Below the pieces are notes generated by a model, which was given only the letters and a program-made list of their open reading frames with translations, had not been told where the DNA came from and did not search any database. A program made the translations under genes and the position numbers. A stretch of DNA of 64,000 bases. Origin: Chrysogorgia sp. JL179-B06. Lineage: Eukaryota; Cnidaria; Anthozoa; Scleralcyonacea; Chrysogorgiidae. The stretch spans positions 468,501 to 532,500 of the forward strand of contig JAYKKM010000070.1 of NCBI GenBank assembly GCA_035772405.1. Reading direction: 5' to 3'. Positions 40,338 to 52,010 of this stretch are shown here, piece after piece. The stretch's first letter is position 1. The number at the start of each line of letters is the position of its first letter.

Positions 40338-40903
40338 AAAGAGAAAGAATAGCCCAGTCATCTGAAGTGGCCGATGACATTGTACAAACTCCGGATGCAA
40401 CAGTGCCGCAGACTGCTGCACCAACGACAGTTGAAACGACATTACCTGCACAAACTGCACCAACGACATTACCTGCACAAACTGCACCAACGATAGTACC
40501 GGTAGATTGCACCAACGACAGTTACAACATTACTGGCACAGACTGCAACAATAACAAATGGAACGACAACATACAAACACACCACACTGCATTAACGACA
40601 GTTGCAACATTACCGGCGCAGACCGCACCAACAACTAAAGCGACTACAGTTGTAACGACAGTATCACCAACGACATGTTGCAAACTATTCCAACTACTTC
40701 AACTACCACAAATTCCACAAACGATTGTACGACACACGATATCGAACACCGCTGTAACGCACATTGCACAAGGAAAAGTACAACAGAAGTATAACAATAC
40801 CAGTCGACAACATAAGAAATTGAAGACAAACCTTGCCTTAGAAAGTGTGCATCAGAACGGGAATGTGACGAGGTACACTTCAAACTTTCCTGCAGGTAAC
40901 TGA
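40338..40903 (+). CDS. Thr/Pro-rich mucin-like exon (left arm)
   Basis: After an acceptor-like CTCCTTTTAG the frame stays open for about 185 codons. The first half consists of imperfect repeats around TLPAQTAPTT and ATLPAQTAPTTKATTVV, with over a third Thr/Pro. Such segments are typical of O-glycosylated extracellular linkers. The second half is Gln/Asn/His-rich and ends ...TSNFPAGN. No signal peptide or partner exon is visible. The right-arm copy (about 47,880-48,400, minus) has frame-breaking changes, so only this copy is open. Function unknown; it may be part of the element amplified in the arms. Confidence 0.45.
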
Positions 40904-41234
40904 ACAACGTACATTGCTGCTGGTACAATATATAATACAAAGCTGCTGTGTTTATTTATGGTTGGTTCAGGGTTGTGCACGACACTTGTTTATAAAGTTA
41001 TTCATGTTTTGCATATAGACCTTTTCGACAAAACGATAAATCATGGATAATCAGGACTAAATTTAAAATAAATACTTGACCCATAGGTGCACCAAATGTT
41101 CTTTGTTTGAAATTCACTTAACGGGTCAAGTGATTCCTTTCAATTTAGTTGACTATAGGTGGTGTGCAACCAATCCCCAGAGATTCAAAGGACAAAGATA
41201 TTTTCGCATGTTGGATGAACTTTAAATTGCAAAT

Positions 41235-43620
41235 ATATAGATAGATAGATAGATAGATAGAATCTTTATTTAACGAGGGTAAACACGAAATAGCTAATAG
41301 CTAATAAACTTGTGGCCCTCAAACTAACTAAATTTACAATGTCAATAGAAAAAATTGTTTAAAAATAGTAAAAAACCAATACCCAATTATATATTTACAA
41401 ACATGATACTTATATTTACGAATATAAAATTAAACAGTAAAATGATTTAAAAGTTTTTGATGCTCAAAAATGCTGTTCCACATTTTGTTTTTAAAAACTT
41501 TCAAAGAAACATTTTTTCTCAGTTCCAAAGGTAATGCGTTCCATAATTTGGCACCAGTGACAACGAATGTTCTTCCTCCGTCTGTTTCTCGTTTATACCT
41601 TGGACAAATAATGTTGCTGTTCGAATATCTTGTATTCCGAGAGTGCCTTTGATTGTTAACAACAATATTATCTTCTAAATAACTAGGCAGTCCACCGTGT
41701 ACGTGTTTATGCATAATTGCACATTTATTGATCCTACTCTCCTCGTGGAAAGGTATCCAACTTAGTGAATTGAAAAGTGCAACTGAAGATGCGCAGGTTC
41801 AGCTGATAGAATTACTCTCGCCGCACGTTTTTGTAGCTTCAGTACTCTGTTTAAAGAGTCTTTATTACAGGCTGTTCATATTACACTGGCATAGTTGAAT
41901 ATCGGGTGGATAATTGCGTTATAATAGAGCACTCTTTGCTTCAGTGGTAAGTAACTTCTTACCTTCCTAAGAATTCCTATACGTTTAGAAAGTTTCTTAC
42001 ATATCTTATCAATATGTTCATTAAAACATAATTTGCTATCAATATCTAACCCTAATAATGTAGCACTGTTTGTATTCTTTAGGATCTTATCTCCGTCTAT
42101 CATGACACTGAGTTCATCCGCAACCTTATATGCCAATCTACTCCCAGTTATCATCATCACTTCTGTCTTTTCTTCATTCAGGGGAAGTTTATTTGTGTTG
42201 GCCCAATGTTGAATTTCATTAACAGATTTACCTAGCTCTGTATTCAGTTGTGCAATCTCCTTGAGGTCAGCTGACGCAGTAACCGTTGTGTCGTCAGCGT
42301 AAAGATCAATGTCGGAGGTCATAATAATGACCTCATAATAATGGTCCAAGGATAGAAACCTGAGGAACGCCGTGATGCATGAAGGCAGTAGATGATTCTT
42401 CACCATTCAAACTGACCAGTTGGGTTCTACGCGATAAATAAGACTCACACCATTTATATTCTAAGCCGACTATGCCATAGATTTTTAATTTTTGTAATAA
42501 GAGTTCATGGTCCACCATGTCAAACGCCTTGAAATAGTCAACCAATACCATACCATTAATCCTGTTTTTATCTAGGTTAAGAAGCAATTCGTCAATAATC
42601 GTTACAAGAGCTGTCTCAGTGCTATGGTGTTTGCGAAAACCAGACTGCCTTGGAAAGATCAGGTTGAATTCACTGAGGAAGGCATATAAGCTGTCATGAA
42701 TGTGTCTTTCGATAATCTTAGATAAAATAGGCAGAATGGATATCGGGCGATAGTTTGAAGGATTACTTGAATCGCCACTCTTAAATAATGGCGTGACTTT
42801 AGCTGTCTTCCATCGTTGAGGGAAAATCTCCCAGTAGAAATTGAATAATTGATTAATCTTGTGATACTTGGCGCGATTACAGGAGCAGCAATTTTTAACA
42901 AACGAGCACTTATTTTGTCAGTTCCTGCTGCTTTATGTTGATTGAGAATTTTCAATGCATTAAGCACCTGTGCATCTGTTATAGTAGGGATAGTAAATAG
43001 AACATCGGAACTTTTTTTGGAATTGACAAAGTTCCGCAACTTGGAAAGATCAGGGGCGACATTGGGTCCAATTTGTCAATTCTCAATTTGTCCGCAATGG
43101 TGGAGAAATGCAAGTTAAATTTGTTCGCCATCTCAATAGAATCATTTATCACAATACCTTCAACTTTTAAATTCCTCACTTCACTAACTTTCTTGTTTGT
43201 CCCAGTTAACGTCTTGATTGTTTTCCAAATTGTTTTGGGATTATTCTTATTATCTTCAAAATCCGAGTAATAATAATCCCGCTTAGCTGTCCGTATAACA
43301 CTAGAGACTTTATTTCGGCATTGCCTATAATTTTTCCAATCATCTACTGAATTAGTGCGTTTCGCAATTTTTAACAATTTGTCTCTCAAACGTAACTGAT
43401 AAATTACAGTCTTTGTGATCCACGGCGCTTGCAGAGATTTCTTAATGCGCTTCTCACGCCACGGACAATAAGAATCAAGCACGCCATTGAAAATTTGAAA
43501 AACCTTTGTTAAGTTCAACCAACATGGCGTCAATGACTTAAGTTGCACACCAAGAATACTCCAAACTAGTATGATCTCCCTTAAGGAAATGTACATTCAA
43601 ATGCTCTCCAATTATTGAAG
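41235..43620 (-). pseudogene. CR1/Jockey-type LINE with (ATAG)n tail
   Basis: From right to left on the minus strand: a pre-RT region (WITKTVIYQLRLRDKLLKIA, YYYSDFEDNKNNPKTIWKTI), RT motifs after shifts (LKILNQHKAAGTDKISARLL), and MVLVDYFKAFDMVDHELLLQ with the catalytic Asp. HHGVPQVSILGPLL follows, in which the usual Gly after GVPQ is Val, then YADDTTV. The thumb (NKLPLNEEKTEVMMITG) and C-terminus (SRNTRYSNSNIICPRYKRET, GAKLWNALPLELR) complete it. The 3' end is GAATCTTTATT... in inverse followed by five GATA units at 41236-41260. The endonuclease is absent and at least four frameshifts occur. Only 43 bp of this LINE remains in the right arm. Confidence 0.92.
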
Positions 43621-43905
43621 GTCAGAGGTTTGTTATCTACATAGCATTGAGTCGTACTGTTGTATTACGCTCTAATTCACTGCGTTCAAACGTTCATAAA
43701 TTATTTTGCCTCTTAATGCCAAATAATATAAGTAAACAAGACAAGCGAGGTATGGGTGTATCGCAAGCGAACTCAACCCACATATGAATCACAAAGTATC
43801 CCATGCGTTACCTGGCATCAAAACGTTTAGCCATGCCAGTATGATTGGGTCATGTGAATAAAGTAATTGCTATGTTCCAAGACAATTAATTGAACGTATT
43901 CATGC
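43621..43905. other. No gene recognised
   Basis: Spacer between the LINE and the Gag-like gene; no motifs. Confidence 0.4.
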
Positions 43906-44467
43906 TTACCCTGAAAAAACCGTTGTTCTGTAGCTACAGGGAAGTAATCTTTGAAGCACATAGCTGTCTGCGTTTCCCCTCTTCTGGCTGCTCTGCTTTC
44001 GTTTACGGCCAACTGTGTCTCTCGCCCGTTTCATACGCTTTTCGTCGGCTAAATCAGATGCCAAGTCGTCGGATATGTATTCTTCTACCACTTTCCATCC
44101 GTCGACGATTTTGTCCGCTATCTGGATCAACTTCTGCCTTTTCCTGATAATTTCCTTACCCTCGTCTACCAAATTTTCGATAGTCGTATTTTCCGACTCA
44201 TTCTCGGACTTGATTCTGGTAAGAATAGCTTCGAGCAGGGCGTTGTGCTCGAATTGTTTTTGATTTCCTTTGAACTTCAAAAGGCCAGCTTTCTTGTCGA
44301 TTCTAGCTTTCGAATCGATCTGTTTTTCTTGCTGCCCAAGCTTGTCTTCGATGTAACTCTTGAACATGGTGAAAACCTCCTGGACTCAGGGTAATTTCTC
44401 CTTATCTTCATTCGCATTTTGCTCTTTTGAAATGGTTTCACTGACGTTGACTTCGCTGTTATCCATG
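43906..44467 (-). pseudogene. Coiled-coil Gag-like/ORF1 protein of a retroelement
   Basis: An ATG at 44467 opens MDNSEVNVSETISKEQNANE. After an in-frame TGA at about 44390 the same frame continues MFKSYIEDKLGQQEKQIDSK, KKAGLLKFKGNQKQFEHNAL and GWKVVEEYISDDLASDLADE, ending in a basic KRMKRARDTVGRKRKQSSQK. The charged heptad-like pattern and basic C-terminus fit Gag-like proteins found in front of Gypsy-type pol genes in cnidarian-like genomes. One stop disables it. Family assignment is inference. Confidence 0.5.
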
Positions 44468-44578
44468 ATGAAATGTAATTTAGTGCGAGATGTGAGCTTG
44501 TTGAGTTGCAAACGTGAAGGCCGATTGTCTGGCGAGCGTGCCTTTTATGGTTGCTACGGCAAGCAATTAGCATAGTCG

Positions 44579-45073
44579 TTGGGGAGTGTGTACCAGCGGT
44601 GTGCCAATCGGACAATTGCTCACCATTCCAATCTCAAGAAATGGAACAGTTTGCTCAAAGCAGCGGCTACTACCATCACCATGTTACTCCAGAATGGCCT
44701 AGAGCGAACGACTGGTGTTAGCCCGCATGCTGCAATGCATGGCGGAAGAGAAATGCGAACGGTATTACCACTTATCGCACCGACCGACAATGTCGTGGAT
44801 CGCTCACGAGATCAGCGCTACAAAGCCAAGATGATAAATGGACTGCCACCACATACATTTCGTGTTGGTGACAGTGTAATCGTGAAGCAGAAGAAAGTCA
44901 ACAAGCTGACACGTATGTTCAACCCCACACCTTTGCGAGTTACCAATGTTCAAGGTTCGCGAATAATCGCTCAGGGGATTGATGGGACGTGGACAATTAC
45001 GAGGGTCGGGTCATACTTCCGTAAGATTAAATCCGACGCTCTTGCTGTCAAATCAGCGGAAAATACATGTGTT
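44579..45073 (+). pseudogene. Gypsy integrase C-terminal fragment
   Basis: The plus frame starts inside the integrase (LKKWNSLLKAAATTITMLLQ) and continues TTGVSPHAAMHGGREMRTVL, then a chromodomain-like/GPY-type region (VGDSVIVKQKKVNKLTRMFN, GTWTITRVGSYFRKIKS). This is the usual C-terminus of Gypsy pol, where the target-binding domain lies. Everything upstream (protease, RT, RNase H, catalytic DDE) is missing. Its 3' end runs into a minus-strand LTR, which seems to have landed in it. Confidence 0.82.
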
Positions 45074-45253
45074 AAGCTTTTAAAGGTACTTTATTCACAC
45101 GATAACAAGTTATAACCATAACACAAGCTCGTACAACGTAAAAGCAACGTACAAAACAATATGCCCTCGATACCATACTCCAAAAGGAGGTTTGTCCTGA
45201 TAGTTAATGGCCAATGCAGTTCGACTGTCTCAACACAACAACATACAACATCT
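45074..45253 (-). repeat. LTR of a minus-strand retroelement
   Basis: On the minus strand it starts TGTTGTATGTTG right after a purine-rich AAGGGAGAGA tract and ends near AAAAGCTTAACA. It includes a GTGAATAAAG poly(A) signal. About 133 bp of it recur at 45462-45594. Confidence 0.65.
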
Positions 45254-45461
45254 CTCCCTTACCAACAATAATAGTCCAACCCACTTAAATGTCATAATCT
45301 TTCAAATAACTGGGTGTCCGGATTGTACGTCGTGGTCTCTGCGCTTTCTCGATGTTTTCATCCGGTCCATTTTGTTGGTTCTCTTTCTGCGGCACGTCGT
45401 CTCCGTTTTCGTTCTCCGTGGCTCCGTCACTTTCACTTGACGCACCCTTGTCATCTTCAAC
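45254..45461 (-). pseudogene. Pol C-terminal tail between two LTR pieces
   Basis: Minus frame reads EDDKGASSESDGATENENGD then PRRTIRTPSYLKDYDI and stops; the RRTxRxPxxLKDY ending is typical of Gypsy pol. The polypurine tract follows and then the LTR. Only 208 bp of internal sequence remains. Confidence 0.65.
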
Positions 45462-45594
45462 ACAAGCTCGTACAACGTAAAAGCAACGTACAAAACAATA
45501 TGGCGTCCGCCCTCGATACCATACTCCAAAAGGAGGTTTGTCCCGATAGTTAATGGCCAATGCAGTTCGACTGTCTCAACACAACAACATACAA
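45462..45594 (-). repeat. Partial second LTR copy
   Basis: Near-exact copy of the first 133 bp of the LTR (with an extra GGACGCCAT-like insert), fused directly to the pol tail so that one frame runs through both. Confidence 0.75.
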
Positions 45595-45619
45595 CAACTG
45601 TATAATATGAAACTGAATT

Positions 45620-45800
45620 AATAATCGTGGTAACAAATTTAAATATAGTTTTAGATTGCGTGGTTACCATGGTGAACGGTAAAAGCAATTTTGATAGATC
45701 TGAAGACAAGTTCGACCTAGTTCTCTTCAAATCTATCAAACTTGCTTTTACCACTCATAGTATCCACGCTATTTAAAACTATATTTGAATTGATAATGGT
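45620..45800. mobile_element. Foldback MITE, ~180 bp
   Basis: AAATTTAAATATAGTTTT, GCGTGG and GGTAAAAGCAATTTTGATAG on the left are mirrored by CTATCAAACTTGCTTTTACC, CCACGC and AAAACTATATTTGAATT on the right. No coding content. Confidence 0.8.
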
Positions 45801-46258
45801 ATAATTATAGAATACCCATCCACTTTACTATTTGCAGATATATTGAAGGTAAGACTACGGAAAGTTCATCATATACAATTACTTTGTTCTTTAAAAACCA
45901 CTTTCAATTTGATAACATTCAACAAGTACACACAATATAAACCTTCTACATTATATTTAAAGAGATTTTAGAGCAACCTAGTTTGTATTTCTGCCTTATA
46001 AATGCGGTTTAAAAAGTGGACGGATATTCTAGAATTGCTCCTTGATAATTCTTAAGTATTTGCTTAATTAACTGTTGAAAACCTTTGTCCAGAAATGCCG
46101 GACATACAGTAGACAGAGGACTTTACCGGGATTTCAAAGTCCGAGTGCCTATTGAAAAGTCGAACATCCTTAGTCGTTGAAATATTTCAAAACGTCATCA
46201 TGTGATCAGCTAGATGGCTCTTACTCCGGTTTCAAAACACTGATTAAACATTAATTTC
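45801..46258. other. No gene recognised
   Basis: Non-coding AT-rich spacer. Confidence 0.4.
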
Positions 46259-46576
46259 CTTTGTTTTTGGTTCATGAATTATTAATGAGTTTCAGAAGTA
46301 ATATATAAAGTCTGACAATGCGGACTGGACCGGATTTAAAGTCCGCGCAATTAGTTGCAGTCCAAGGCGAACCCGAGGACTGTAACTAATTGCAAGGACT
46401 TGAAATCCGGTCCAGTCCGAATTGGAAGCTTTTATATGGCATCAAATACGAAAACAAGTCCGTATTTACAGAGAAATTGAAGTCGTCAAAATCCTATGCT
46501 AATTAAGATCACATATCCAGTTGCCGTCACGGAGTTGATTTTCTTTGTGTTTGGTTCATGAATTATTAATGAGTAT
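46259..46576. repeat. Hairpin flanked by direct repeats
   Basis: GGTTCATGAATTATTAATGA occurs at about 46269 and 46552. Between them 46321-46363 and 46377-46420 form a strong inverted repeat (GGACTGGACCGGATTTAAAG with its complement, loop about 13 bp). Confidence 0.85.
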
Positions 46577-46617
46577 TTGATGTAAGATCCTAAATTTTTT
46601 CTTTTTTATGTTATCTA

Positions 46618-46850
46618 CAATCAGTGACATAATTATTGGGACAAATGCACTGCAAATAATGATTGCTCCCCCCTATTCAATGTTGAATGTGCAAAAATAT
46701 GTTTTTCATGTCACTATCATTGTTGAGGATTTCTTCTTGAATCACTGCAACATTGAAAGGGGAGAGGGGGGTTAAACGCTTTAATTTATAATATTTTATA
46801 ATAGTACGGGCTGTTATTTAACGTGTCCCACGTTTATTTGTCACTGATTG
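46618..46850. mobile_element. Mariner-type MITE, 233 bp, second copy of family
   Basis: CAATCAGTGACATAATTATT...GGGACA at the left and TGTCCC...TGTCACTGATTG at the right form the ends; TA precedes the left end, TC follows the right. An inner inverted repeat CCCCCCTATTCAATGTTG/CAACATTGAAAGGGG is also present. Ends and layout resemble the 13840-14100 MITE. Confidence 0.78.
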
Positions 46851-47240
46851 TCTGAAGTAAAAAAGGGCTACTTGTTACGAAAGTTGTCACAATTTAAAGG
46901 TTTTTACTTGGTAGAATACTACTTTTTAGTGATAAATGGCTTGCTGTGACATTTTGGACTCTGCACAATGACATTTGGGGACATGAATTTCTGATGCAGT
47001 ATTTTTTTGTAAGGAAATTCTTTAAAAAAACGACATATCCTTAGTTTTTCAGTGAAACGCAAGCACCTCTTACAAACGTAACCATACACTCATGTATTTA
47101 TTGGTTTTGAAAACGCGAATCACCACAGAAATTAAATTGTGTTGTAATTGAAATGAATTTGTTATAAATGTCAAAAATATAGAGGCCTGGGCTGAGTAAA
47201 CGATAAGGTTACACAGTGTGAGTGACGCCATCTCGTTCGG
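46851..47240. other. No gene recognised
   Basis: Non-coding sequence upstream of the Rep-like exon; a CCATCTCGTTCGG patch may be 5' UTR. Confidence 0.35.
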
Positions 47241-47293
47241 TTGTCTTTATATCTCGCTATTACAGTAACTATCATATTAATTTTATTTGGGGA

Positions 47294-47490
47294 AATGGAT
47301 CTGATATCCAACTACGAAAGCGACTGTTCCTCAGCTGATTGTGACGAAGGCGAGCTGGGTTTGCGTGAAATTCGAAAGCTTTATCTTATTACTTATAGCC
47401 AAGCGGACACCGAGAAATTTCCTACGCGAATGTCCTTTGCTGAAGCAGTTGTCATGTCTTTTTCTGGTGGTTCCTTGAAGGTTGTACAGA
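47294..47490 (+). pseudogene. N-terminus of a Rep-like initiator or element protein, truncated
   Basis: ATG at 47294 opens an acidic leader (MDLISNYESDCSSADCDEGE) followed by LREIRKLYLITYSQADTEKF, PTRMSFAEAVVMSF and KVVQ. The LYLITYSQAD block resembles motif 1 (FLTYxQ) of HUH-type Rep endonucleases, and I recall multi-copy cnidarian ORFs with this start. The frame ends where a LINE-derived 43-bp stump begins (inner end of the right arm), before any HxH metal-binding motif. Call is by motif resemblance only. Confidence 0.4.
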
Positions 47491-47825
47491 GTCATTGATG
47501 CCATGTTGGTTGAACTTAACAAAGGTTTTTCATCATTTGCAATTTAAAGTTCATCCAACATGGCGAAAATATCTTTGTCCTTTGAATCTCTGGGGATTGG
47601 TTGCACACCACCTATAGTCAACTAAATCGAAAGGAATCACTTGACCCGTTAAGTGAATTTCAAACAAAGAACATTGCATAGGTCAAGTATTTCTTTTAAA
47701 TTTAGTCCTGATTATCCATGATTTATCGTTTTGTAGAAAAGGTCTATTGCAAAACATGAATAACTTTATAACTTAAGTGTCGTCCACAACCCTGAAGCAA
47801 CCATAAATTAATAAACACAACAGCT

Positions 47826-48410
47826 TTGTATTATATATTGTACCAGCAACAATGTACGTTGTTCAGTTACCTGCAGGAAAGTCTACAGTGTACCTCGTCA
47901 CATTCCCGTTCTGATCCACACTTTCTAAGGCAAAGCTTGTCTTCAATTTCTTATGTTGTCTACTGCTATTGTTATTTGTTGTCTGTGGCTTCTGTTGTAC
48001 TTTTCTTGTGCAATGTGCGTTACAGCGGTGTTCGATATCGTGTGTCGTACAATCGTTTGTGGAATTTGTGGTTCTGTTGTTAAAGTAGTTTGTGCCGAGG
48101 TCATTGGAATAGTTTGCAACATGTCGTCGGTGATACTGTCGTTACAACTGTAGTCGCTTTAGTTGTTTGTGCGGTCTGCGCCGGTAATGTTGCAACTGTC
48201 GTTAATGCAGTGTGTGTGTATGTATGTCGTCGTTCCATTTGTTGTTATTGCAGTCTGTGCCGGTAATGTTGTAACTCATTGGTGCAGTTTGTGCAGGTAA
48301 TGTCGTTTCAACTGTCGTTGGTGCAGCAGTCTGCGACACTGTCGCGTCCGCAGTTTGAACAATGTCATCGGCCACTTCAGATGACTGGGGCTATTCTTTC
48401 TCTTTCTAAA
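47826..48410 (-). pseudogene. Thr-rich exon, degenerate right-arm copy
   Basis: Reverse complement of the left-arm Thr/Pro-rich exon. The minus strand still shows the TGCACAAACTGCACCAACGA type repeats, but indels break the frame and parts of the repeat array are lost. Confidence 0.7.
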
Positions 48411-48627
48411 AGGAGAAATAAGATATGCTACAGTTAGCAACATACACCACATACATTACAAACCGAACAATTTTGTATTCCAGAAACTGAGAAGACCATA
48501 CTGTATACAAATTGGAATGCGTTAAGCAAATATGAAGACGTTAGGTCAAAATGTCAGCGAAATTTATTATTTTCAAATTTATGATTTTACACTTTCGTAG
48601 CCAATATTGAGGAAACGTTAACTCAAG

Positions 48628-48706
48628 CGGGATTAGAACTCGTACCTCCGGAATTCCGGCCCGCTGCTCAACCTATTGAGCTACAGTACATGTATGGAGC
48701 CAACCG
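48628..48706 (-). repeat. tRNA-derived SINE-like unit, right-arm copy
   Basis: Reverse-orientation copy of the unit at 40067-40145, differing at about one position (GGGCCGG against GGACCGG). Confidence 0.65.
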
Positions 48707-51689
48707 GAATTATGTCTCAAAAAGAATTGAAACAGTAGACATTCTCTCACGGATAAGCGTTAAGTTGTTGCGAGAGTATCTCATGAGGTTAAAAGCTCAT
48801 CTTCAATCCCTGTTGGTATGATACAGTAGTTTAATACAGGTAGAGTGGCACATGGGAACCCTGAGGAAGTTTACTGTATGAGAAAGGTTCAAAGTAAAAC
48901 CATGGTAAAACATTGCATAAAACAACGTAGAATCTGTACAAATAATCAGGTAGGTTGTTTTGAGGTAGGTTGTGGAAATTTAAAATCCGTCCCGGAGGAA
49001 GGCTGACAACTCCTTGCAGTTCTGAAATTCAGATATCGCCTGATTCAACATATTCTTCAAAGTTGGCTCGCACAGTGCAAGAAATCATGCATTTTTTAGA
49101 CTTTCTGAGGAGGGATTCTGAAATTAAATTTTAGTATTTAATTATAGCAGTGATCTACACCCATGAATTCCCACTTCCTACATAATTTACAAATGACAGA
49201 AATTGAAAATCACCAATGCCTCATTCATTAGTAAAATCATGAATATAATGCATGTGAATAACGATGTTGAAACCATTTATCATAGATAATGCTGGAAAAA
49301 TTCTGAAAATAATTATTAATAACTGTTGGAAAATCTAACAGAGTCAGGCACCAAGTAGTTATATTTGGAAAGTATAAAAAGTATAATTATAAACTAAAAA
49401 GAAACGATGCGTTTCCTAGTGTGTAGTTTTATAATTTTATTCAATATACTTTCCAAATTTTTCTTAGTCAGATGACTCTAGATCTGCTATGTTTGCCAAT
49501 ATTAAACCTCGCAAATACCAACAGCTTTTTCTTGACCTTAGTCATCTTTTAGAAATAGAAAAGATTAATACTAGAAACAAATATTTTCTACAAATATTAG
49601 ACAACTAAATATTCACATTCGCCAAAAAAGTAAAGTAGAGAAAGGTTGAGTTTCAAAACATCATTGAAGATTGAGTATTTAGTATCGTTTACCAGTAGCA
49701 GAAAAGTGCTTGTAAATATCCATGATGCATATAAGAATAAGCAGATAATAAAAAAATAATAGATAATTCCTGATGATCTGCAACCTTTAAAGTGGTCAGT
49801 TATTGGCCAATCAAAGTTGTAATTAATGGTATCACCAACATATAACATTACCAGTAAGTACTTTTAGCTTTTGTTTGTAGATAAGAATGTTGACTTGTGA
49901 ATGAGTTGAATTTCTGCTGCTATATTGAACCTCAAAAATGCATTTAATGTTTCTAGTTAATTTTATACACTTTTGCAGATGTTGCCCATCCTTGATTACC
50001 GGTTTTCTTTTGATAACTTAACACATTTTATTACAGGTTTCTGCCTTAATTTAAGTGATCAAATCATTGGATTTTTGTGGATTTGCTCCCAACATCATGT
50101 GCACAATATACAGGAGATCACTTTTAATAGAAAAACATAGTTTACCACTTGATATCAAGGGCTTTATCAAAGCAAAGTACTTTTCTCTGACAACAAGCAT
50201 TCACTTGATACATAGACATTTAAATGTTTAATAGCTGCAGTAACTAACAACCTGACTATATGTCATCAGTCGTAATGAATTTCGGCCAAACATATTCTTG
50301 ATGTAAGATATCTGTTAGATGAGTGAAAACATGTGAACTTCTGCAGTGCCTCGCTCTTTAATATTTGCCTTATGTGCCATGCTTTCCATTACACCAAAGG
50401 AATTCAGAGGTCCAGACATGTACAATAAATTACCAATAAAAATACTGTTAATAGATTAATACTGATAATTAACAAACAATCAATAAGGCTTATGTTTGTG
50501 ATTATTTATTGCTATCATTTTCAATATCAATTATATTGATAAAATCTAATAACAACCAAAGTTGAATGAAGTTTACCAAAAAAATGATTATCGATTGGTG
50601 TTTGATTAAACAATGCCAATCGATATAAAAAGTTACATTGAGTGATGGATTGGTTTGATGATCACCTATTGATATAAATAAATTTGCACATGCTTACGAT
50701 AAGGTTTTCCAGATATAAAATTAACTATTTGGGACAGTGGCCATTATAATTACTCAAAAATAACATCAACCGACAACATATCTCTTAAAATGCAACAGCA
50801 AATCTTAAACTTTATAGGTTGAAATTTTTCGTTGTGTACTAATCTACAGATGACCTTGAGTTGTGCCATTAGTGATGAGCCAATATTTTTAGTACTCGTA
50901 TAACAACCACCAAAGGCAGCTGCACAAGTGAGGTACATGATTAACGAACAGGTTCCGGATTGAAAACTTTGTTAAACCAGATAGCACTATTTAGCATTAA
51001 ATCTTGACGTACCTGGGTTATCTATGTCTGGTACCGAGACCTCTTTGCGCACCTATGTATAGTCGACGTGATTTCGATATGTGAAAATTTCATATTTATT
51101 TATTTATTTATTTGGATGTTCAGTTTTATGACGTTTTGTGGTTTAGTACGTGTAGGTTTAGTTTGCTCCTGGGAACGAAATTGTTTACATACATACTGCA
51201 GTGGTTATTGGTTTTCACAGAAGTTGTACGGAATTAATGTTCGGAACTTGTTAACGCCACCGCGAACATGGTATTTTGTGAACTCGCATGCAACACCATG
51301 AGGTGATTGAACTGAAGCTCTGCCGACAGTGAACCAAGTTTTCGAACGATCTGTCCTGCCGTTGGTGCTCTCGGGAATTTCATTTCAGTGAGGGGATATT
51401 CATCAAATTGTTTTGTTTGTGAATACGATTTACCTTCTATTTAGGTGTCTATTGGTGTAAGTTCATTGTTTCTCACAGGAGCCATTGTATTCGCGCTGAC
51501 TTATATTTAAGCTGGCAATAACATATTGGTGCGAATATTTTACCCCAGTGTAAATTTATATTCGCCAACAAAGAGGTTGACAGAACAGTGTAAAAGTTTA
51601 AGTCAAATGATAATGTCGTTCACTCAAATGTCATGTTACAATGTGTATGTTCCACTGTTGTTGAGAATGGTAAATGATGTTGAGGAAAA
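48707..51689. other. AT-rich interior of the right arm
   Basis: Mirrors the left-arm interior without the 36242-39236 block. TTTA microsatellite at about 51090-51112. Frames at 49597-49848 and 51068-51301 are counterparts of left-arm frames and show no domains. Confidence 0.5.
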
Positions 51690-52010
51690 TCCTAAGTAAA
51701 ACAATATGTGCTGATTTTAGCCAAGGCAATACCAGAAAGTTTAAACAAAATGCTGAGCAATGTGTAGCCATGTCTTTGTCTACAATAATACATAATCAAA
51801 TTACAAATATTAATGCATGGGATTCATCATTCCTAAATGTCAGTGTGTGATGGAAATAGCCTTTATACTTGTTTAAGAAATTCTATTAATAAAACCTTTT
51901 TAAAAAATTTTAACTGATGTGCCAGAAATGGTTGCAGTTTCTGATAAAATGTATTCTTTGCAATATAGTGACCCATTTGCTGGTAATATGTTTATGGCAA
52001 CTAACAATCT
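51690..52010 (+). pseudogene. OTU/tegument-like protease fragment, right-arm copy
   Basis: Plus-strand counterpart of 33711-34095 with the same AGxQC-like block (here GAGCAATGTGTAGCCATG, Glu-Gln-Cys) and DGNSLYTC. A TAAAAAATTTTAA change and an inserted AACATG-type piece break it differently from the left copy. Confidence 0.5.

Larger units (their letters stand above)
24808..43538 (+). repeat. Left arm of a large inverted duplication
   Basis: Sequences in this interval recur in reverse orientation at 47490-54181 in the same order: hAT exon 1 and intron, EnSpm block with its hairpin repeats, protease-like block, long AT-rich stretch, SINE-like unit, Thr-rich exon, and the tip of a LINE. Similarity is high by eye (one difference in about 70 bases of the SINE-like unit). 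Three blocks present here are absent in the other arm: 25504-32177, 36242-39236 and 41235-43495. Homology ends at GAGTACATGGCGC on the outside and at AATGACT on the inside. Confidence 0.85.

Noticed and set aside
41229..41265. GATA microsatellite as a CRISPR-like array
   Set aside because: It is a pure tetranucleotide run forming the LINE tail; no spacers and the DNA is eukaryotic.
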